Shown here: positions 63,208 to 64,000 of the stretch, one piece after another
Numbering within the stretch: the first letter of the stretch is position 1
Layout: each line of letters starts with the position of its first letter
NCBI RefSeq assembly: GCF_014650435.1
Contig: NZ_BMUY01000020.1
Coordinates: 1 to 64,000 of the forward strand
Direction: 5' to 3'
DNA: 64,000 nucleotides
Source: Streptomyces tendae
Lineage (GTDB): Bacteria; Actinomycetota; Actinomycetes; Streptomycetales; Streptomycetaceae
Program-made: the position numbers and the translations under genes
Notes under the pieces: generated by a model
The model's database searches: none
What the model was told of the DNA's origin: nothing
Seen by the model: the letters and a program-made list of their open reading frames with translations, nothing else

Positions 63208-64000
63208 TCAGGACCGGACCCTGCCGGACCGCCCGCCCACCCGCCGTGCGAGCAGCGCACCCAGGCACCCGGCGACCAGCCCCCACAGCAGCGCGAGACC
63301 CACCGCACCCCACAGCCGCGGCCGCAGGAACAACTGCCCGGACAGCCCACCGTCCAGGTCGCCGATGCCGAGTACCGACAACCCGTAATGGGCGGAGATC
63401 CGGCCGACGAGGCCGATCATGAGGACCGTGAGGGCCAGGGCGACGGCCATGTGCACGGCGTGCAGCCAGACCGGCATCCGGGCCGGGGAGCGGGACGCCA
63501 TCAGGAATCCGGCCGCCAGGACCAGGACCGCCGCGGCGACCAGCAGCCACCACATCCGCCCGTCGCGTTCGGCGAGCGTGCTCACGTTCACCGTCGAGAC
63601 GTCCGGCGTGCGCAGCACCTCGTCGAGCACCCGCGGCATCGGGAGCCCGAACGGCCCCTCCACCCGTCCGTTCCAGGTCGCCCCGAGTCCGATCGTGAGG
63701 GCGGGCCAGGCCAGGTTCGGCAGCCCGAGCAGCAGTACCGCGAAGGTGTCCGCGGGACTGCCCCGCGTCCCGGCGACGACCAGGGCCACGACGACGCCGA
63801 CGACCACGTACGCGAGCAGCAGCGCGACCATCGCGTACGCGGCCGGCCGTACCGACGTCCGCAGCCGCAGCAGCCGCCCGGGCAGCGGCGCCCGCTGCGA
63901 GACCAGCAGCGCGAGGACGAGCACCCCCGCCAGCCACAGCAGGCCGAAGAGGACGGTGAGCGGCACGTCCGTGGTGAAACCGACCGTCGGGCTGACGCCG
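63208..64000 (-). CDS. Multi-span membrane protein, 3' part ('streptophobe'-like)
   Basis: The frame is open to the window edge, giving the C-terminal ~263 residues with about five membrane helices (LTVLFGLLWLAGVLVLALLVS; YAMVALLLAYVVVGVVVALVV; WWLLVAAAVLVLAAGFLMA; VHMAVALALTVLMIGLVG; LWGAVGLALLWGLVAGCLGALLARR). The loop PNLAWPALTIGLGATWNGRV followed by EGPFGLPMP fits my memory of the Streptomyces 'streptophobe' family of unknown function. The N-terminal part lies beyond 64000. Convergent with the TTA gene. Confidence 0.65.
   Translation of the reverse strand, partial: GVSPTVGFTTDVPLTVLFGLLWLAGVLVLALLVSQRAPLPGRLLRLRTSVRPAAYAMVALLLAYVVVGVVVALVVAGTRGSPADTFAVLLLGLPNLAWPALTIGLGATWNGRVEGPFGLPMPRVLDEVLRTPDVSTVNVSTLAERDGRMWWLLVAAAVLVLAAGFLMASRSPARMPVWLHAVHMAVALALTVLMIGLVGRISAHYGLSVLGIGDLDGGLSGQLFLRPRLWGAVGLALLWGLVAGCLGALLARRVGGRSGRVRS

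Overview
The window is chromosomal DNA of a Streptomyces. The evidence is very high GC with GC-rich third codon positions, GTG/TTG starts, leaderless genes with a TANNNT box 6-7 bases before the start codon, and marker genes: a long chaplin, an NsdB-type regulator, a germicidin-synthase-type type III PKS, DUF6479, DUF397 and a family resembling 'streptophobe' proteins. From memory, the order gcs / chitin-binding LPMO / ctaD paralogue / nsdB / chpB / GH19 chitinase resembles the right arm of the S. coelicolor chromosome. That comparison was not run here. I see no rRNA, tRNA, CRISPR array, insertion sequence or prophage.

Layout. 1-8 kb: a partial tautomerase-like gene, a TetR regulator, an SMP-30-type lipoprotein divergent from a Baeyer-Villiger-type monooxygenase across a 20-bp palindrome, an MFS exporter, a methyltransferase divergent from an XRE-cupin regulator, a decayed quinone oxidoreductase and a histidine phosphatase. 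8-15.5 kb: a PAS/GAF/SpoIIE phosphatase, the type III PKS (gcs), a TetR repressor divergent from a TetX-like monooxygenase with three operators between them, DoxX, and a chitin LPMO with DasR-type sites. 15.6-25.2 kb: NfeD-SPFH-TerC membrane genes, a zinc-ribbon protein, a DUF3152 metalloprotease-like protein, an AfsQ-like response regulator/kinase/lipoprotein operon, and a large secreted hydrolase with a TTA codon. 25.3-30 kb: a second ctaD-ctaF pair facing a qcrB paralogue, then DUF6479 and a cysteine-rich copper-storage-like protein. 30-40.9 kb: DUF2236 oxygenase, Ser/Thr kinase with TPRs, phytoene-desaturase-like oxidoreductase, exported serine hydrolase divergent from an acyl-CoA ligase, DUF397, Usp, CGNR and a hypothetical. 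40.9-47.4 kb: secreted peptidoglycan amidase, a phosphotransferase-fold protein with a TTA codon, NsdB and a degenerate SpoIIE-type protein. 47.7-54.5 kb: Gfo/Idh dehydrogenase, baeRF protein, secreted peptidase, chaplin, deaminase, epimerase and a YeaQ-type membrane protein. 54.6-64 kb: SPW membrane protein, a cysteine-type leader peptide before an SsuE-like FMN reductase, GH19 chitinase with DasR-type sites, aldo/keto reductase-VOC-adenosine deaminase, DinB-like protein, LysR divergent from an aldo/keto reductase, a TTA-containing hypothetical, and a partial membrane protein.

How the genes work together. Several themes tie to the Streptomyces life cycle. The LPMO and the chitinase lie 41 kb apart but share dre-type operators, so both probably respond to N-acetylglucosamine through DasR. 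The chaplin, the NsdB regulator, the germicidin-type PKS and three TTA-codon genes point to developmental control. The duplicate oxidase subunits, orphan cytochrome b and Cys-rich copper protein suggest an alternative respiratory/copper module. Many intergenic regions carry clear palindromic operators whose regulators are either adjacent (the TetR site at 12.7 kb) or not in the window.
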